Shown: positions 36,585 through 46,675 of the stretch, piece after piece | How the letters are laid out: the number at the start of each line of letters is the position of its first letter | Position numbering within the stretch: position 1 is the first letter of the stretch | Source of the DNA: Pseudomonas tohonis | Lineage (GTDB): Bacteria > Pseudomonadota > Gammaproteobacteria > Pseudomonadales > Pseudomonadaceae | Reading direction: 5' to 3' | Assembly (NCBI RefSeq): GCF_012767755.2 | Contig: NZ_AP023189.1 | Span: forward strand, 62,001-126,000 | DNA: 64,000 nt | Program-made: the position numbers and the translations under genes | Notes under the pieces: model-generated | What the model was told of the DNA's origin: nothing | What the model saw: only the letters and a program-made list of their open reading frames with translations | The model's database searches: none

Positions 36585-38213
36585 ATGCAGCCCCCACTTT
36601 CCCGTTGGCGCCGCACCCTCTACCAGCCCCTGCCCGTGGCCATCCTGGCCGGCCTGCTGAGCGCCTGCCTGTTCGTGCTGGCGAGCCTGTGGCTGGCGGC
36701 CCAGCAGGCCCAGCGTGCCGAGCAGGAACAGATGAAGGTCCAGGGCGAACGCTTCCTGCAGCGCCTGGAGCAGGTGTTCGGCCAGCTCCACGAGGCCCTC
36801 GACAAGCTCGAAGCCCAGCCCCTGCGTGGCTGCGACATGGCCATGGTGGAGACGCTGCGGCAGATCAACTTCCGCTACCGCTTCATCTACGAGGCGGCCT
36901 TCATCGGCGGCGGCCAGTGCTGCTCCTCCTGGCCGCGGCAGAACTCCTTCGGCCCGGAGCGCCCGGCGGACATCGTCGGCCAGCGCCAGAGCTACTGGCT
37001 CAACAGCACCGACCAGCCCGACGACAACCTCGCCGCCCTGGTGGTGGGGCGCGGCTACTTCCGCCTGTCCACCTCGCGCGGGCACCTCAGCGACATGGTC
37101 GAGCTGCCCGCCGGCGCCAGCCTCCTGCTGCTGCCGAAAAGCACCGGTGCCGCCCTGCCCATCCTCGGCCTGGCGCAACCCTGGCCGCCCGGCTCCGAGT
37201 GGCCGATGCCCAAGGACTACGAGCTGGAGGTCAACGCCGATCGCCTGGCCTACCGCATGCCCACCCAGACGCCGGAGTTCGACCTGCTGGTGATGACCCC
37301 GCGCGGCGAGCTGCTGGCCCGCGCCCGTGACGCGCTGCTCGGCTGGCTGCCGGTTGCCGCCCTGCTGTCGCTGCTCTGCGGCGTGCTCGCCTACTACGCC
37401 ATGTGCCGCCGCCAGTCCCTCAGCGGCGAGCTGCAGGGCGCCATCCGCCGGCGCGAGCTGCGTGTGCGCTACCAGCCGCTGTTCGACCTGGCCAGCCGCC
37501 GCTGCGTCGGCGCCGAGGCCCTGGTGCGCTGGCGCCGTACCGACGGCAACATGATGAGCCCGGACCTGTTCATCCCCCTGGCCGAGAGCACCGGGCAGAT
37601 CCGCGACATCACCGATTTCATGATCGAGCAGGTGCTGGCCCAGCAGAGCGCCTTCCTGCGTGACAACCCGGAGCTGTACATCTCCATCAACCTGGCGGCC
37701 TGCGACGTCGGCTCGCCGCGCATCGCCCCGCTCACCGCCGCGCTGCTGGCGCGCTACCAGGTGCCGGCGCGGCAGATCGCCTTCGAGGTCACCGAGCACG
37801 GCCTGGCCGATATCCAGGCCGCCCAGGAGGTGCTCGGCCAGCTGCGTGCCCAGGGCCACCGCATCCTCATCGACGACTTCGGCACCGGCTACAGCAGCCT
37901 CGCCTACCTGCAGGCGCTGCCGGCGGATGTGTTGAAGATCGACAAGGCCTTCGTCGACGCCCTCGGGCACGATGCGGCCAGCAGCGGCGTGGCCCCGCAC
38001 ATCGTGCACATGGCCCAGGCGCTGCAACTGAAGGTGGTGGCCGAAGGCATCGAGCACGAGGCCCAGGCGCTGTTCCTCGCCAGCGAGGGTGCCCACTACG
38101 GCCAGGGCTGGCTGTTCTCGCGGCCGCTCACCGCCGCGCGTTTCCGTGACCTGGTGGCCGGCCAGCTCGACCTCGCCCAGGCCCTCAACGACGAAACCCT
38201 GCCCGCCGCCTGA
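36585..38213 (+). CDS. CSS-motif EAL phosphodiesterase
   Basis: 542 residues: N-terminal helix (about 16-42), periplasmic CSS-motif domain (about 45-240) with CCSSW and the partner cysteine in LRGCDMAMVETLRQINF, second helix (about 248-270), and a cytoplasmic EAL domain (about 280-535). EAL residues are intact: [41 protein letters not shown]. There is no GGDEF. Family members such as E. coli PdeC degrade c-di-GMP when the periplasmic disulfide is reduced, so oxidation state, and hence DsbA/DsbB, may set its activity. An extra gene between the ampDh2 and kinB orthologues. Confidence 0.9.
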   Translation: MQPPLSRWRRTLYQPLPVAILAGLLSACLFVLASLWLAAQQAQRAEQEQMKVQGERFLQRLEQVFGQLHEALDKLEAQPLRGCDMAMVETLRQINFRYRFIYEAAFIGGGQCCSSWPRQNSFGPERPADIVGQRQSYWLNSTDQPDDNLAALVVGRGYFRLSTSRGHLSDMVELPAGASLLLLPKSTGAALPILGLAQPWPPGSEWPMPKDYELEVNADRLAYRMPTQTPEFDLLVMTPRGELLARARDALLGWLPVAALLSLLCGVLAYYAMCRRQSLSGELQGAIRRRELRVRYQPLFDLASRRCVGAEALVRWRRTDGNMMSPDLFIPLAESTGQIRDITDFMIEQVLAQQSAFLRDNPELYISINLAACDVGSPRIAPLTAALLARYQVPARQIAFEVTEHGLADIQAAQEVLGQLRAQGHRILIDDFGTGYSSLAYLQALPADVLKIDKAFVDALGHDAASSGVAPHIVHMAQALQLKVVAEGIEHEAQALFLASEGAHYGQGWLFSRPLTAARFRDLVAGQLDLAQALNDETLPAA

Positions 38214-38295
38214 TCGCATTGGGAAACCCGTCGCTCCGAGGTGATGGGTTTCGCTTCGCTCTACCCATCCTGCAAGGACGTTCGAGCCCGCCCTC

Positions 38296-38339
38296 GTAGG
38301 AGCGAGCTCTGCTCGCGAAGCGCCCCCGCCTGTGCGGGG
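38296..38339. repeat. REP-like element
   Basis: GTAGGAGCGAGCTCTGCTCGCGAAG (38296-38320) follows the Pseudomonas REP pattern GTAGGAGCGGGC-TTG-CCCGCGAAG, with stem GCGAGC/GCTCGC. A second hairpin, CCCCGC/GCGGGG, is at 38324-38339. It lies between convergent genes. Confidence 0.75.
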
Positions 38340-38359
38340 ATGAAGGGAAAGGCGCGCCG

Positions 38360-40131
38360 CTAGAGCGGCAGGGCCAGGTAGAACTGCGCGCCTTCGCCGG
38401 GTCGCGAGTAGATGCCGATGCGCCCGCCATGGAGCTGGACGATCTCCTTGCACAGCGCGAGACCCAGGCCGACGCCGCCGGTGTAGCTGCCCAGCTGCAC
38501 GAAGGGCTCGAAGATGCGCGCCTGCTGGCTGTAGGGCACGCCCTCGCCGTTGTCCTCGACGCTGAGGATCACCCGCTCGCCATGGCGCCGCGACTGCAGG
38601 CGGATGTGCCCGCCGTTGGGCGTGTGGCGGATGGCGTTGCTCACCAGGTTGTCCAGCACGCGCTCCACCTGCGGCCGGTCGATGGGCACGCGGGGCAGCG
38701 GCTCCAGGAGGTCCAGCTCGATGCTGATGCCCTTGGCCTGCGCCGGCTCCTGGAACCGCGCGCGCAGGCTGCCGAGCAGGTCGTCGATGTCGCAGGGCGC
38801 CAGGTTCAGGGTCTGCATGCCGTTCTGGTAGCGGGAGAAGTGCAGCAGGTCGTTGATCAGCCGCACCAGGCGCTGCATCTCCTCGTCCACGGTCAGCAGC
38901 AGGTCGGACTCGCGCGACTCCTCGGCGAAATCCAGGCGCTCGCGCAGCAGGCCGAACGCCATCTGCATGCCGGTCACCGGGGTGCGCAGCTCGTGGGAGG
39001 CGCGCAGCACGAACTCGTTGCGCACCCGCTCGAACGCGCGCTGCTCGGTGACATCGCGCAGCACCATCACCGCCCCGAGGATGCGCTCCTCGTCCAGGCT
39101 CACCGGCGTCAGGCGCCAGCTCAGCAGGCGGCTCTCGCCGTCGGCCTCGATGCTCAGGTCGTCCGGCTCCTGGGCCAGGGTCTCGCCGCGCAGCACCTGT
39201 TGGGTGGGCAGCTCCATGGCGGGGTTGTTCATGGCGTGGCTGAGGGTCTGGCCGAGCTGCTCGGTTTCCCAGGCCAGCTGGCGCTGGGCCACCGGGTTGG
39301 CGTGCTCGATGCGGCCCTGGCGGTCGAGGATCAGCAGGCCGTCGTCGATGCTGTCGAGCACTGCCTTCAGGCGCCGCTGCTCGGCCAGCAGCTTCTCGAT
39401 ATTGGTTTCCTTGAACAGCCGCAGGCCCTCGGCCATCAAGCCGAAGCGACGGCTCAGCGAGGCCATCTCGCTGACCGTGGAAATCGGCAGGGTCACCTGG
39501 AAGTCGCCCTGCCCGATCCGGTCGGCCGCGCGCGCCAGTGCCTCGATGGGCTGGCCGAAGCGGCGGGCGATGCCGTGGGCGGTGACGAAGCCGATCATCA
39601 GCACGGCGATGCCCAGCACGCCCAGCAGCGTCGCGACCAGGCTGGCGCGCTCGCGGGCGGACTGCTCGGCCTCGGCGGCGCTGTGCAGCGCGTGCTTCTG
39701 CAGCGCCAGCATGGCGTTGCGGGTGGCGTTGAGCGCCTGGCTGAAATCGTCGTCGCGGCTATCTCCGTCCACGCGCTCGCTGACCCGCAGGAAGTCGCCA
39801 TAGGCATCGGCGATGGCCTGGAAGCCCTGGCGGGTCTGCTCGTCGCGGGCATTCATCAGGCCCTGCTGGAGGATGCCGAGGAAGCGCTTCTGCGAAGCCT
39901 GCAGCCCCGGCACGTCGGGGCGCTCGCGCGTCAGGTTGACCAACTGGTCGCCCAGGTGGGTGCGCAACTGCTCGCCCAGGCCGATGGTGGCGAAGTTGTA
40001 GGTGATCAGCTGCTCCTGCGAGCGGGCCAGCTGCATGACGCTGGTCAGCCCCAGCAACAGGCCCAGCAGGGCGACGGTGATCAGGGCCGAGATGCTGAGA
40101 AAAAGCCGCGTACGCAGCTTCATCGGCAGTT

Positions 40132-40135
<4 letters not shown>
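38360..40135 (-). CDS. kinB: Sensor histidine kinase KinB
   Basis: 591 residues. Two membrane helices (about 12-32 and 165-187) flank a periplasmic domain; then HAMP, a PAS domain (about 245-350), HisKA with phospho-His in ASHELRTPVTG, and HATPase with N box NLVSNAIRHT, DNGEGVP and GVGLGLALC. Kinase and phosphatase partner of AlgB in control of alginate and quorum-related genes. ATG 40135 overlaps the algB stop (ATGA 40132-40135). The frame is open far upstream across algB, but that part is antisense-like shadow. Confidence 0.94.
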
Positions 40136-41478
<1,343 letters not shown>

Positions 41479-41527
41479 TTTTTCGCTCCGCATTGTTCAG
41501 TCGTACCGCTTAGTCCAGGAATTATCG

Positions 41528-41593
41528 TGCAAGTTGCATGGTTCTTTCATACATGTATTGCAGCCTGCATGCAGTGACTATCTGCAGGTTGTG
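41528..41593 (+). promoter_or_regulatory. Candidate activator sites upstream of the BON gene
   Basis: TGCAAGTTGCA (41528-41538) is a dyad (TGCAA-N-TTGCA); a weaker copy TGCAGGTTGTG is at 41583-41593. The first is about 105 bp before the -24 element. The same sequence occurs upstream of the second sigma-54 promoter at 43059. Distance and symmetry suit an enhancer-binding protein. Confidence 0.5.
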
Positions 41594-41636
41594 ACCAAGT
41601 AGCTGATTCATAAGGAAAAATAAGGCCAAAAAGGGC

Positions 41637-41652
41637 TGGCATGACCCTTGCC
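41637..41652 (+). promoter_or_regulatory. Sigma-54 promoter of the BON-domain gene
   Basis: TGGCATGACCCTTGCC: GG at 41638-41639 and GC at 41650-41651 with exactly 10 nt between, matching the RpoN consensus TGGCAC-N5-TTGC. It lies 55 nt before ATG 41707. Confidence 0.85.
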
Positions 41653-41706
41653 GTTTCCCTGTATCGGAAGGCGCCGGAGCGCCGGATCGCATGACAGGGG
41701 GTTTCC

Positions 41707-42531
41707 ATGTGGCACTTGCGCAGGCTCGCGCTGGCGGTGATCGGCAGCACGCTGATGGCGGCCCCGTCGGCTCCCTCGCTGGCCCGCGAGGGCTGGAGCC
41801 AGCGTTTGCACGAGGCTCGCCAGGAAGGCTCGGTGTGGACGGCCTTCGCCTTCAACCGTCATCTCTCGCCCTTTTCCCTCAACGTCGATGTCGAAGGCAG
41901 CCTGGCCACGCTCACCGGCACGGTGGAGAGCGAGGTCAAGCGCGAACTGGCCGAGCAAGTGGCGCTGGGCATCGAGGGCATCGAGACGGTGGACAACCGC
42001 ATCCGCGTCGATCCCGGCGTACGCCCGCACCTGGTCTCGGTCGCCGCCGCGGACGAGCGCCTCGACGACGCCACCGTCAAGGCACGCGTGAAATCCAGGC
42101 TGCTGTGGAACACCCGCACCGAAGGCCTGGATATCGGTGTCGAGTCCCATGCCGGCCTGGTGACCTTGAGCGGCGAGGCGGACAGCGCGCAGGCCCGCGA
42201 GCTGGCCGGCAGGCTCGCCGCCAGCACCGAAGGCGTCGAGCGGGTGGACAACGCCATTCGCGTGACCGGCGAGCCGGACAGCGCTCCCCGCGCCCAGGAT
42301 CGGCCCGCCGCCCTGCTGGGCGACGCCTGGATCACCGGCCGGGTGAAGACCCGTTTTCTCTCCAGCAGCAGCCTTGGCGCCCTCGACATCTCCGTGGAGA
42401 CCGAAGGGGGTGTGGTCCGCCTTGCCGGCACCGTGGCCACGGCTGCCGAAAAGGAACTGGCGGTGGAAACCGCGCGCAATGTCCGCGGCGTGCTCGACGT
42501 GCAGGCCGCATCCCTCAAGGTCGCCGGCTGA
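41707..42531 (+). CDS. Periplasmic protein with three BON domains
   Basis: 274 residues. N-terminal signal (MWHLRRLALAVIGSTLMAAPSAPSLA), then three BON domains at about 55-105, 120-190 and 205-272, each ending in the typical G-V/I-x-x-V-D-N pattern (IEGIETVDNRIRV, EGVERVDNAIRV, RGVLDVQAAS). BON proteins bind phospholipid or the envelope and often respond to osmotic or envelope stress (OsmY-like). Expressed from a sigma-54 promoter and probably cotranscribed with the next gene, 33 nt downstream. Confidence 0.88.
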   Translation: MWHLRRLALAVIGSTLMAAPSAPSLAREGWSQRLHEARQEGSVWTAFAFNRHLSPFSLNVDVEGSLATLTGTVESEVKRELAEQVALGIEGIETVDNRIRVDPGVRPHLVSVAAADERLDDATVKARVKSRLLWNTRTEGLDIGVESHAGLVTLSGEADSAQARELAGRLAASTEGVERVDNAIRVTGEPDSAPRAQDRPAALLGDAWITGRVKTRFLSSSSLGALDISVETEGGVVRLAGTVATAAEKELAVETARNVRGVLDVQAASLKVAG

Positions 42532-42564
42532 GGCGATCACCATCGGCAAGCAAGGAGAAACTCC

Positions 42565-42999
42565 ATGACCCGAACCACCGCGCAACTCAACGAACTGATC
42601 GAGATCACCCGTGATGGCGAGCGCTTCTACCAGCACGCCATCGAGGAAGTGAAGGACCCGGTCCTGCAGGGCCTGTTCCGCGACATGGCCCAGGCCAAGA
42701 CCCAGGTCATCCAGGCCCTGGCGGTGAAAGTCGCTGCCAACCACGAGGACCCGTCCACCGGCGGCACCTTCGTCGGCAAGCTGCGCCAGGTCTATGCCGA
42801 TACCCGCGCGTCGCTCTCCAGCGACGAGAAGGCCACCTACGTCGGCCAGTTGGAGGAAGCCGAGGACCGCATCCTGCACGCCTTCGAGGATGCGCTGGAA
42901 AGCGCGGAGCCCGAGGTCCGCGGCCTCATCGCCCAGGAGATGCCCCGGGTCAAGGCGTGCCACGACCGCATGCGCAGCCTGAAGCAGGCGATGAAGTGA
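42565..42999 (+). CDS. DUF2383 (PA2169 family) four-helix-bundle protein
   Basis: 144 residues, all helical, with the ferritin-like pattern LNELIEITRDGERFYQHAIEEVKDP ... AKTQVIQALA. DUF2383/PA2169 proteins are four-helix bundles with unproven metal binding, found in stress-induced clusters. AAGGAG precedes ATG 42565. No signal peptide. Second gene behind the 41637 sigma-54 promoter. Confidence 0.85.
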   Translation: MTRTTAQLNELIEITRDGERFYQHAIEEVKDPVLQGLFRDMAQAKTQVIQALAVKVAANHEDPSTGGTFVGKLRQVYADTRASLSSDEKATYVGQLEEAEDRILHAFEDALESAEPEVRGLIAQEMPRVKACHDRMRSLKQAMK

Positions 43000-43007
43000 G
43001 CCGGGAC

Positions 43008-43024
43008 CGGACAGGGATGTCCGG
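43008..43024. repeat. GGACAGGGATGTCC intergenic repeat
   Basis: CGGACAGGGATGTCCGG, a short imperfect palindrome whose core is also at 21547-21558. It follows the DUF2383 gene. Confidence 0.5.
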
Positions 43025-43027
43025 CCA

Positions 43028-43069
43028 TGCAAAACGCACGACGCCGCACCGGCGATCATGCAAGTTGCC
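43028..43069 (+). promoter_or_regulatory. Candidate activator sites upstream of the small-protein genes
   Basis: TGCAAGTTGCC (43059-43069) differs by one base from the dyad at 41528; a weaker copy TGCAAAACGCA is at 43028-43038, 31 bp away. The nearer one is about 75 bp before the -24 element. Confidence 0.5.
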
Positions 43070-43136
43070 AGTCACGATGCCCGCTGATTGATAAGTAAGT
43101 TATTGAATTTAAAGGGATTTAGTTGGAAGCAAAAAC

Positions 43137-43152
43137 TGGCATGCGCTCTGCA
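43137..43152 (+). promoter_or_regulatory. Second sigma-54 promoter
   Basis: TGGCATGCGCTCTGCA: GG at 43138-43139 and GC at 43150-43151, 10 nt apart. The -24 half TGGCATG is the same as at 41637. It lies 99 nt before ATG 43251. Confidence 0.8.
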
Positions 43153-43250
43153 ATCTACAGATCAGGAAGCGTCGCCAGGTGGCGATGAAAGCAGAACAGG
43201 CGGGGGGCTCCGGTCCCCCGATCGATCAACGGCCCAGGAGGTGTTTCAGG

Positions 43251-43514
43251 ATGAACCGTCGTCACGCACGTATCGCCCTCGCGGGCAAGCTACTGCTGGC
43301 CACCCTCGCCGTGGCGCTGGTCGTGCTCGCCGGTCAGTCCTGGCGCCTGCACCTGCAGGCCGGGGAGCGCCAGCAGCCACTGCCGGCGCGGATCGACATT
43401 CTCCCGACGCCTGCCGCCTTCCATGCCAACGGGATGCTCCACGACGGCTCGCTGCAGAGCGTGGCCCAGGAGCGCTGGAACGACCAACCCCAGCAGCCCC
43501 GCTGGGTGTTCTGA
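43251..43514 (+). CDS. Small single-pass membrane protein
   Basis: 87 residues, MNRRHARIALAGKLLLATLAVALVVLAGQS, one hydrophobic helix near the N-terminus and a polar tail ending NDQPQQPRWVF. AGGAGGTG at 43236-43243 supports this ATG over one at 43179. No family recognised. First gene after the second sigma-54 promoter, next to two more tiny membrane proteins and ivy; possibly the equivalent of PA5482. Confidence 0.65.
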   Translation: MNRRHARIALAGKLLLATLAVALVVLAGQSWRLHLQAGERQQPLPARIDILPTPAAFHANGMLHDGSLQSVAQERWNDQPQQPRWVF

Positions 43515-43533
43515 GCCAACAAGGAGATTCGAG

Positions 43534-43728
43534 ATGTGGACCATCGCCCTGTTCCTGGTAGCCCTTCTGGCCCTTCCCCTGCTGATGCTTGGCAGCGCCC
43601 TGGCGGTCGGCCAGGCCCTGCAGGACAGCAATGATTTCAGCGGCATCGATTTCGTAAACCCGGCTGCGGAGGAAACGTCCGAAGCGCAGCCCACTCAGCC
43701 GCAACCGGCCTGGTCGCCGGCGCACTGA
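43534..43728 (+). CDS. Small membrane protein
   Basis: 64 residues: helix [26 protein letters not shown], then a polar, Pro/Gln-rich tail. AAGGAG precedes the ATG by 7 nt, and it starts 19 nt after the previous stop. No known family; position implies cotranscription. Confidence 0.65.
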   Translation: MWTIALFLVALLALPLLMLGSALAVGQALQDSNDFSGIDFVNPAAEETSEAQPTQPQPAWSPAH

Positions 43729-43759
43729 GAACCCGACAAACCGAAGAAGGAGAACCACC

Positions 43760-43921
43760 ATGCTCAGCTGGGCACTTACATTCCTCGTCATCGCCATCGT
43801 CGCTGCGGTACTGGGCTTCGGCGGCATCGCCGGCACCGCTGCGGGTATCGCGAAGATTCTCTTCGTGCTGTTCCTGGTCCTGTTCGTGGTGTCCTTCATC
43901 TTCGGCCGCCGCCGGGGCTAG
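43760..43921 (+). CDS. DUF1328 (UPF0391/YtjA) small membrane protein
   Basis: 53 residues, almost entirely two hydrophobic helices: [20 protein letters not shown], then [17 protein letters not shown], and a C-terminal GRRRG. This is the YtjA/DUF1328 pattern. AGAAGGAG precedes the start. Such proteins are commonly stress-induced in proteobacteria; their role is unknown. Confidence 0.85.
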   Translation: MLSWALTFLVIAIVAAVLGFGGIAGTAAGIAKILFVLFLVLFVVSFIFGRRRG

Positions 43922-43930
43922 GGAGGCGCG

Positions 43931-44395
43931 ATGCACATCCTGCGCACCCTCTGCGCCGCCACCGCGTTCGGTTTCGCCAGCACCCTGGTGCTGGCGGCCG
44001 ACACGGACGCGCAGCATAGGCTCAACGAACTGCTGGGCACCGACCCTCAGTACCGCGAGACCTGGCAGGCGCTGGTGGAAGATGAAAGCCGTCTGCCCGA
44101 TTGGGTGATGAACCTGAGCGGGACGGCACCGCCGATGAAGGCGGTGGACCAGGACGGTGACAAGTTTCTGGTCGGCGAGTTGTGCGAGCCGCACGCCTGC
44201 GCCAGCCAACGCCTCCTGGTCGCCTTCAGCTGGGACAAGGAGGACGCCTACGCCCTGCTGGTGCAAGTGCCGGAAGGCCTGCCCCAGGACAAGTCGCCGA
44301 GCCGCCACGCCAGCTTCCGCTGGCTGGGCGAACCGGACGCCGAGGTGAAGGCGATTCTGGACGAACAGCTCAAAAGCGATCCGAACTGGTACTGA
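43931..44395 (+). CDS. ivy: Ivy-family lysozyme inhibitor
   Basis: 154 residues, signal peptide MHILRTLCAATAFGFASTLVLA. The inhibitory loop CEPHAC (85-90) corresponds to CKPHDC of Ivy proteins, closed by a disulfide that DsbA would form; its His inserts into the lysozyme active site. Periplasmic protection against C-type lysozyme and possibly lytic transglycosylases. GGAGGCGCG precedes the ATG, 9 nt after the DUF1328 stop. Matches PA5481 near algB. Confidence 0.9.
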   Translation: MHILRTLCAATAFGFASTLVLAADTDAQHRLNELLGTDPQYRETWQALVEDESRLPDWVMNLSGTAPPMKAVDQDGDKFLVGELCEPHACASQRLLVAFSWDKEDAYALLVQVPEGLPQDKSPSRHASFRWLGEPDAEVKAILDEQLKSDPNWY

Positions 44396-44411
44396 AGCCG
44401 TTCAGACCACA

Positions 44412-44429
44412 GGCCCCGCAGGCGGGGCC
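44412..44429 (+). terminator. Hairpin after ivy
   Basis: GGCCCCGC (44412-44419), loop AG, GCGGGGCC (44422-44429); no T tract. The rest of the 306-nt gap holds no gene I can support. Confidence 0.5.
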
Positions 44430-44576
44430 ATGACCAGGGGGCCGGGTTGTACCGCGTCGGTAGAGCGGCATGACCTAGGGGTAAAGGGGTTACCTCCGCG
44501 ACTGCGGGCCGGGTCAGGCGAAGCCGCCGCCGGGAAGCTGCGATCCAGCTTCTCGGGGGCAGCGTTATCAAGAGCA

Positions 44577-44695
44577 GCTGCAAGCTGCAAGCTGCAAGTT
44601 ACAAGCTGCAAGTTACAAGCTGCAAGTCAAGCCAAGAACAGAAGCCCCGAGCCACTCGCTTTTAACTTGGCGCTTGTAGCTTGCCGCTTGCCGCT
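44577..44695. repeat. Short tandem repeats with an inverted partner
   Basis: From 44577 to 44628 the 7-mers AAGCTGC and AAGTTAC alternate. From 44666 to 44695 the opposite strand of a similar tract follows (CTTGTAGCTTGCCGCTTGCC). The two arms could pair into a long imperfect hairpin between ivy and wrbA. Such tracts are scattered in pseudomonad genomes. Confidence 0.7.
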
Positions 44696-44701
44696 ATCCC
44701 T

Positions 44702-45298
44702 CTATTGCAACCTGATTGCCAACTTGGCCACATGGGCGCCCTGGAACTTGGCGAGTGCGAGTTCCTTGTCGGTCGGCGTGCGCGAGCCGTCGGCACCGGC
44801 GATGGTGGCCGCGCCGTAGGGCGAGCCGCCGCGTACTTCGCTGATGTCGGTCAGCTCGGGGGCTGCGTAGGGCAGGCCGACGATGAGCATCCCGTGGTGG
44901 GCCAGGGTGTTCCAGAACGAGGTGATGGTGGTTTCCGAGCCGCCGCCGGTGCCGGTGGAGGTGAAGACGCTGCCGAGCTTGCCCACCAGCGCGCCCTTCG
45001 CCCAGAGCCCGCCGGTCTGGTCGAGGAAGGTGCGCATCTGCCCGGCCATGTTGCCGAAGCGGGTCGGGGTGCCGAAGAGGATGGCGTCGTAGTCGGCCAG
45101 CTCCTGCGGGCTGGCCAGCGCGGCCGGCTGGTCGAGCTTGGCGCCGGCGTTGCGCGCGATGTCCTCGGGCATGGTCTCGGCGACGCGCTTGAGGGTCACC
45201 TCAACGCCCGGCACGCTGCGCGCACCCTCGGCCACCGCTTCGGCCAGGCGTTCGATATGGCCGTACATGGAGTAGTAGAGCACCAGGACCTTCTTCAT
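44702..45298 (-). CDS. wrbA: NAD(P)H:quinone oxidoreductase WrbA
   Basis: 198 residues, equal to E. coli WrbA. Flavodoxin fold with FMN loops [24 protein letters not shown] and [11 protein letters not shown]. Two-electron quinone reduction that avoids semiquinones. GGGAG ends 6 nt before ATG 45298, whereas the ATG at 45304 directly abuts it, so 45298 is chosen. Single gene. Confidence 0.93.
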   Translation of the reverse strand: MKKVLVLYYSMYGHIERLAEAVAEGARSVPGVEVTLKRVAETMPEDIARNAGAKLDQPAALASPQELADYDAILFGTPTRFGNMAGQMRTFLDQTGGLWAKGALVGKLGSVFTSTGTGGGSETTITSFWNTLAHHGMLIVGLPYAAPELTDISEVRGGSPYGAATIAGADGSRTPTDKELALAKFQGAHVAKLAIRLQ

Positions 45299-45437
45299 CG
45301 TCATCTCCCAGGTCTGAGGTCATAAGCGACCGACCCGGTTCAGCCTAGATGGCTTTCATGACATTGCCGGGTGGCTTCCTGGCGCGGGCCGGCTTCGCGC
45401 CGCTATCATCCGCGCATCGTTTTTCGGGGGATCGTCC

Positions 45438-46664
45438 ATGCTCAACGGCCTTTGGCTCGGCTTCTTCATGGTCGCCGCGACGGCGGCGCTGGTGCGCTGG
45501 ATCGGCGGCGACCCGGGCGTCTGGGCGGCCATGGTGGAAAGCCTGTTCGCCATGGCCAAGCTCTCGGTCGAGGTGATGATCCTCCTGTTCGGCACCCTGA
45601 CCCTGTGGCTGGGCTTCCTGCGCATCGCCGAGAAGGCCGGCCTGGTGGAGGCGCTGGCGCGCCTGCTCGGCCCCCTGTTCCACCGGCTGATGCCCGAGGT
45701 GCCGCCGGGGCACCCCGCCCTGGGGCTGATCACCCTCAACTTCGCCGCCAACGGCCTGGGCCTGGACAACGCCGCCACGCCCATCGGCCTCAAGGCCATG
45801 CGCGCCCTGCAGGAACTCAACCCCAGCGCCACCACGGCGAGCAACGCGCAGATCCTATTCCTGGTGCTCAACGCCTCGTCCCTGACCCTGCTGCCGGTGT
45901 CGATCTTCATGTACCGCGCGCAGCAGGGTGCCGGCGACCCGACCCTGGTGTTCCTGCCCATCCTGCTGGCCACCAGCGCCTCCACCCTGGTGGGCCTGCT
46001 GTCGGTGGCCGTGATGCAGCGCCTCAGGCTGTGGGACCCGGTGGTGCTCGCCTACCTGGTGCCCGGCGCCCTGCTGCTGGGCGGCTTCATGGCGGTGCTG
46101 GCCGGCCTCTCCGCCACGGCCCTCGCGGCCTTGTCGTCGCTGCTGGGCAACCTGGTGCTGTTCGGCCTGATCCTGTCGTTCGTGTTCGTCGGGGCGTTGA
46201 AGAAGGTGCCGGTGTACGAAACCTTCGTCGACGGCGCGAAGGAAGGCTTCGACGTGGCCAAGAGCCTGCTGCCGTACCTGGTGGCCATGCTCTGCGCGGT
46301 GGGCGTGCTGCGCGCCTCCGGTGCCCTGGAGTTCGGCCTCGACGGCATCCGCATGCTGGTGGAATGGGCAGGGCTGGATACGCGCTTCGTCGACGCCCTG
46401 CCCACGGCGCTGGTCAAGCCGTTCTCCGGCAGCGCCGCCCGCGCCATGCTCATCGAGACCATGCAGAGCCAGGGCGTGGACAGCTTCCCCGCGCTGGTGG
46501 CGGCCACCGTCCAGGGCAGCACCGAGACCACCTTCTACGTGCTCGCGGTGTACTTCGGCGCCGTCGGCATCCAGCGCGCCCGCCATGCCGTGGGCTGCGC
46601 CCTGCTGGCCGACCTGTCCGGCGTCATCGCCTCGATCCTGGTGTGCTACTGGTTCTTCGGCTGA
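45438..46664 (+). CDS. Nucleoside-recognition (SpmA-SpmB fused) membrane protein
   Basis: 408 residues, about 8-10 membrane helices. Two Gate/nucleoside-recognition domains: the first (about 40-160) includes NFAANGLGLDNAATPIGLKAM as in spore maturation protein A, and the second (about 255-400) includes VKPFSGSAARAMLIETM and VQGSTETTFYVLAVYFG as in SpmB. Fused forms are common in non-sporulating proteobacteria; substrate unknown. GGGGGATCG precedes the ATG. No operon partner. Confidence 0.85.
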   Translation: MLNGLWLGFFMVAATAALVRWIGGDPGVWAAMVESLFAMAKLSVEVMILLFGTLTLWLGFLRIAEKAGLVEALARLLGPLFHRLMPEVPPGHPALGLITLNFAANGLGLDNAATPIGLKAMRALQELNPSATTASNAQILFLVLNASSLTLLPVSIFMYRAQQGAGDPTLVFLPILLATSASTLVGLLSVAVMQRLRLWDPVVLAYLVPGALLLGGFMAVLAGLSATALAALSSLLGNLVLFGLILSFVFVGALKKVPVYETFVDGAKEGFDVAKSLLPYLVAMLCAVGVLRASGALEFGLDGIRMLVEWAGLDTRFVDALPTALVKPFSGSAARAMLIETMQSQGVDSFPALVAATVQGSTETTFYVLAVYFGAVGIQRARHAVGCALLADLSGVIASILVCYWFFG

Positions 46665-46675
46665 TGCCGGTTCGG

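Noticed and set aside
44430..44570. Possible structured RNA or small gene between ivy and wrbA
   Set aside because: No conserved RNA pattern I recognise, no ribosome site with a homologous frame; nothing beyond repeats is supported.
44577..44630. CRISPR-like tandem repeats
   Set aside because: Units are 7 nt with no unique spacers and no cas genes nearby.
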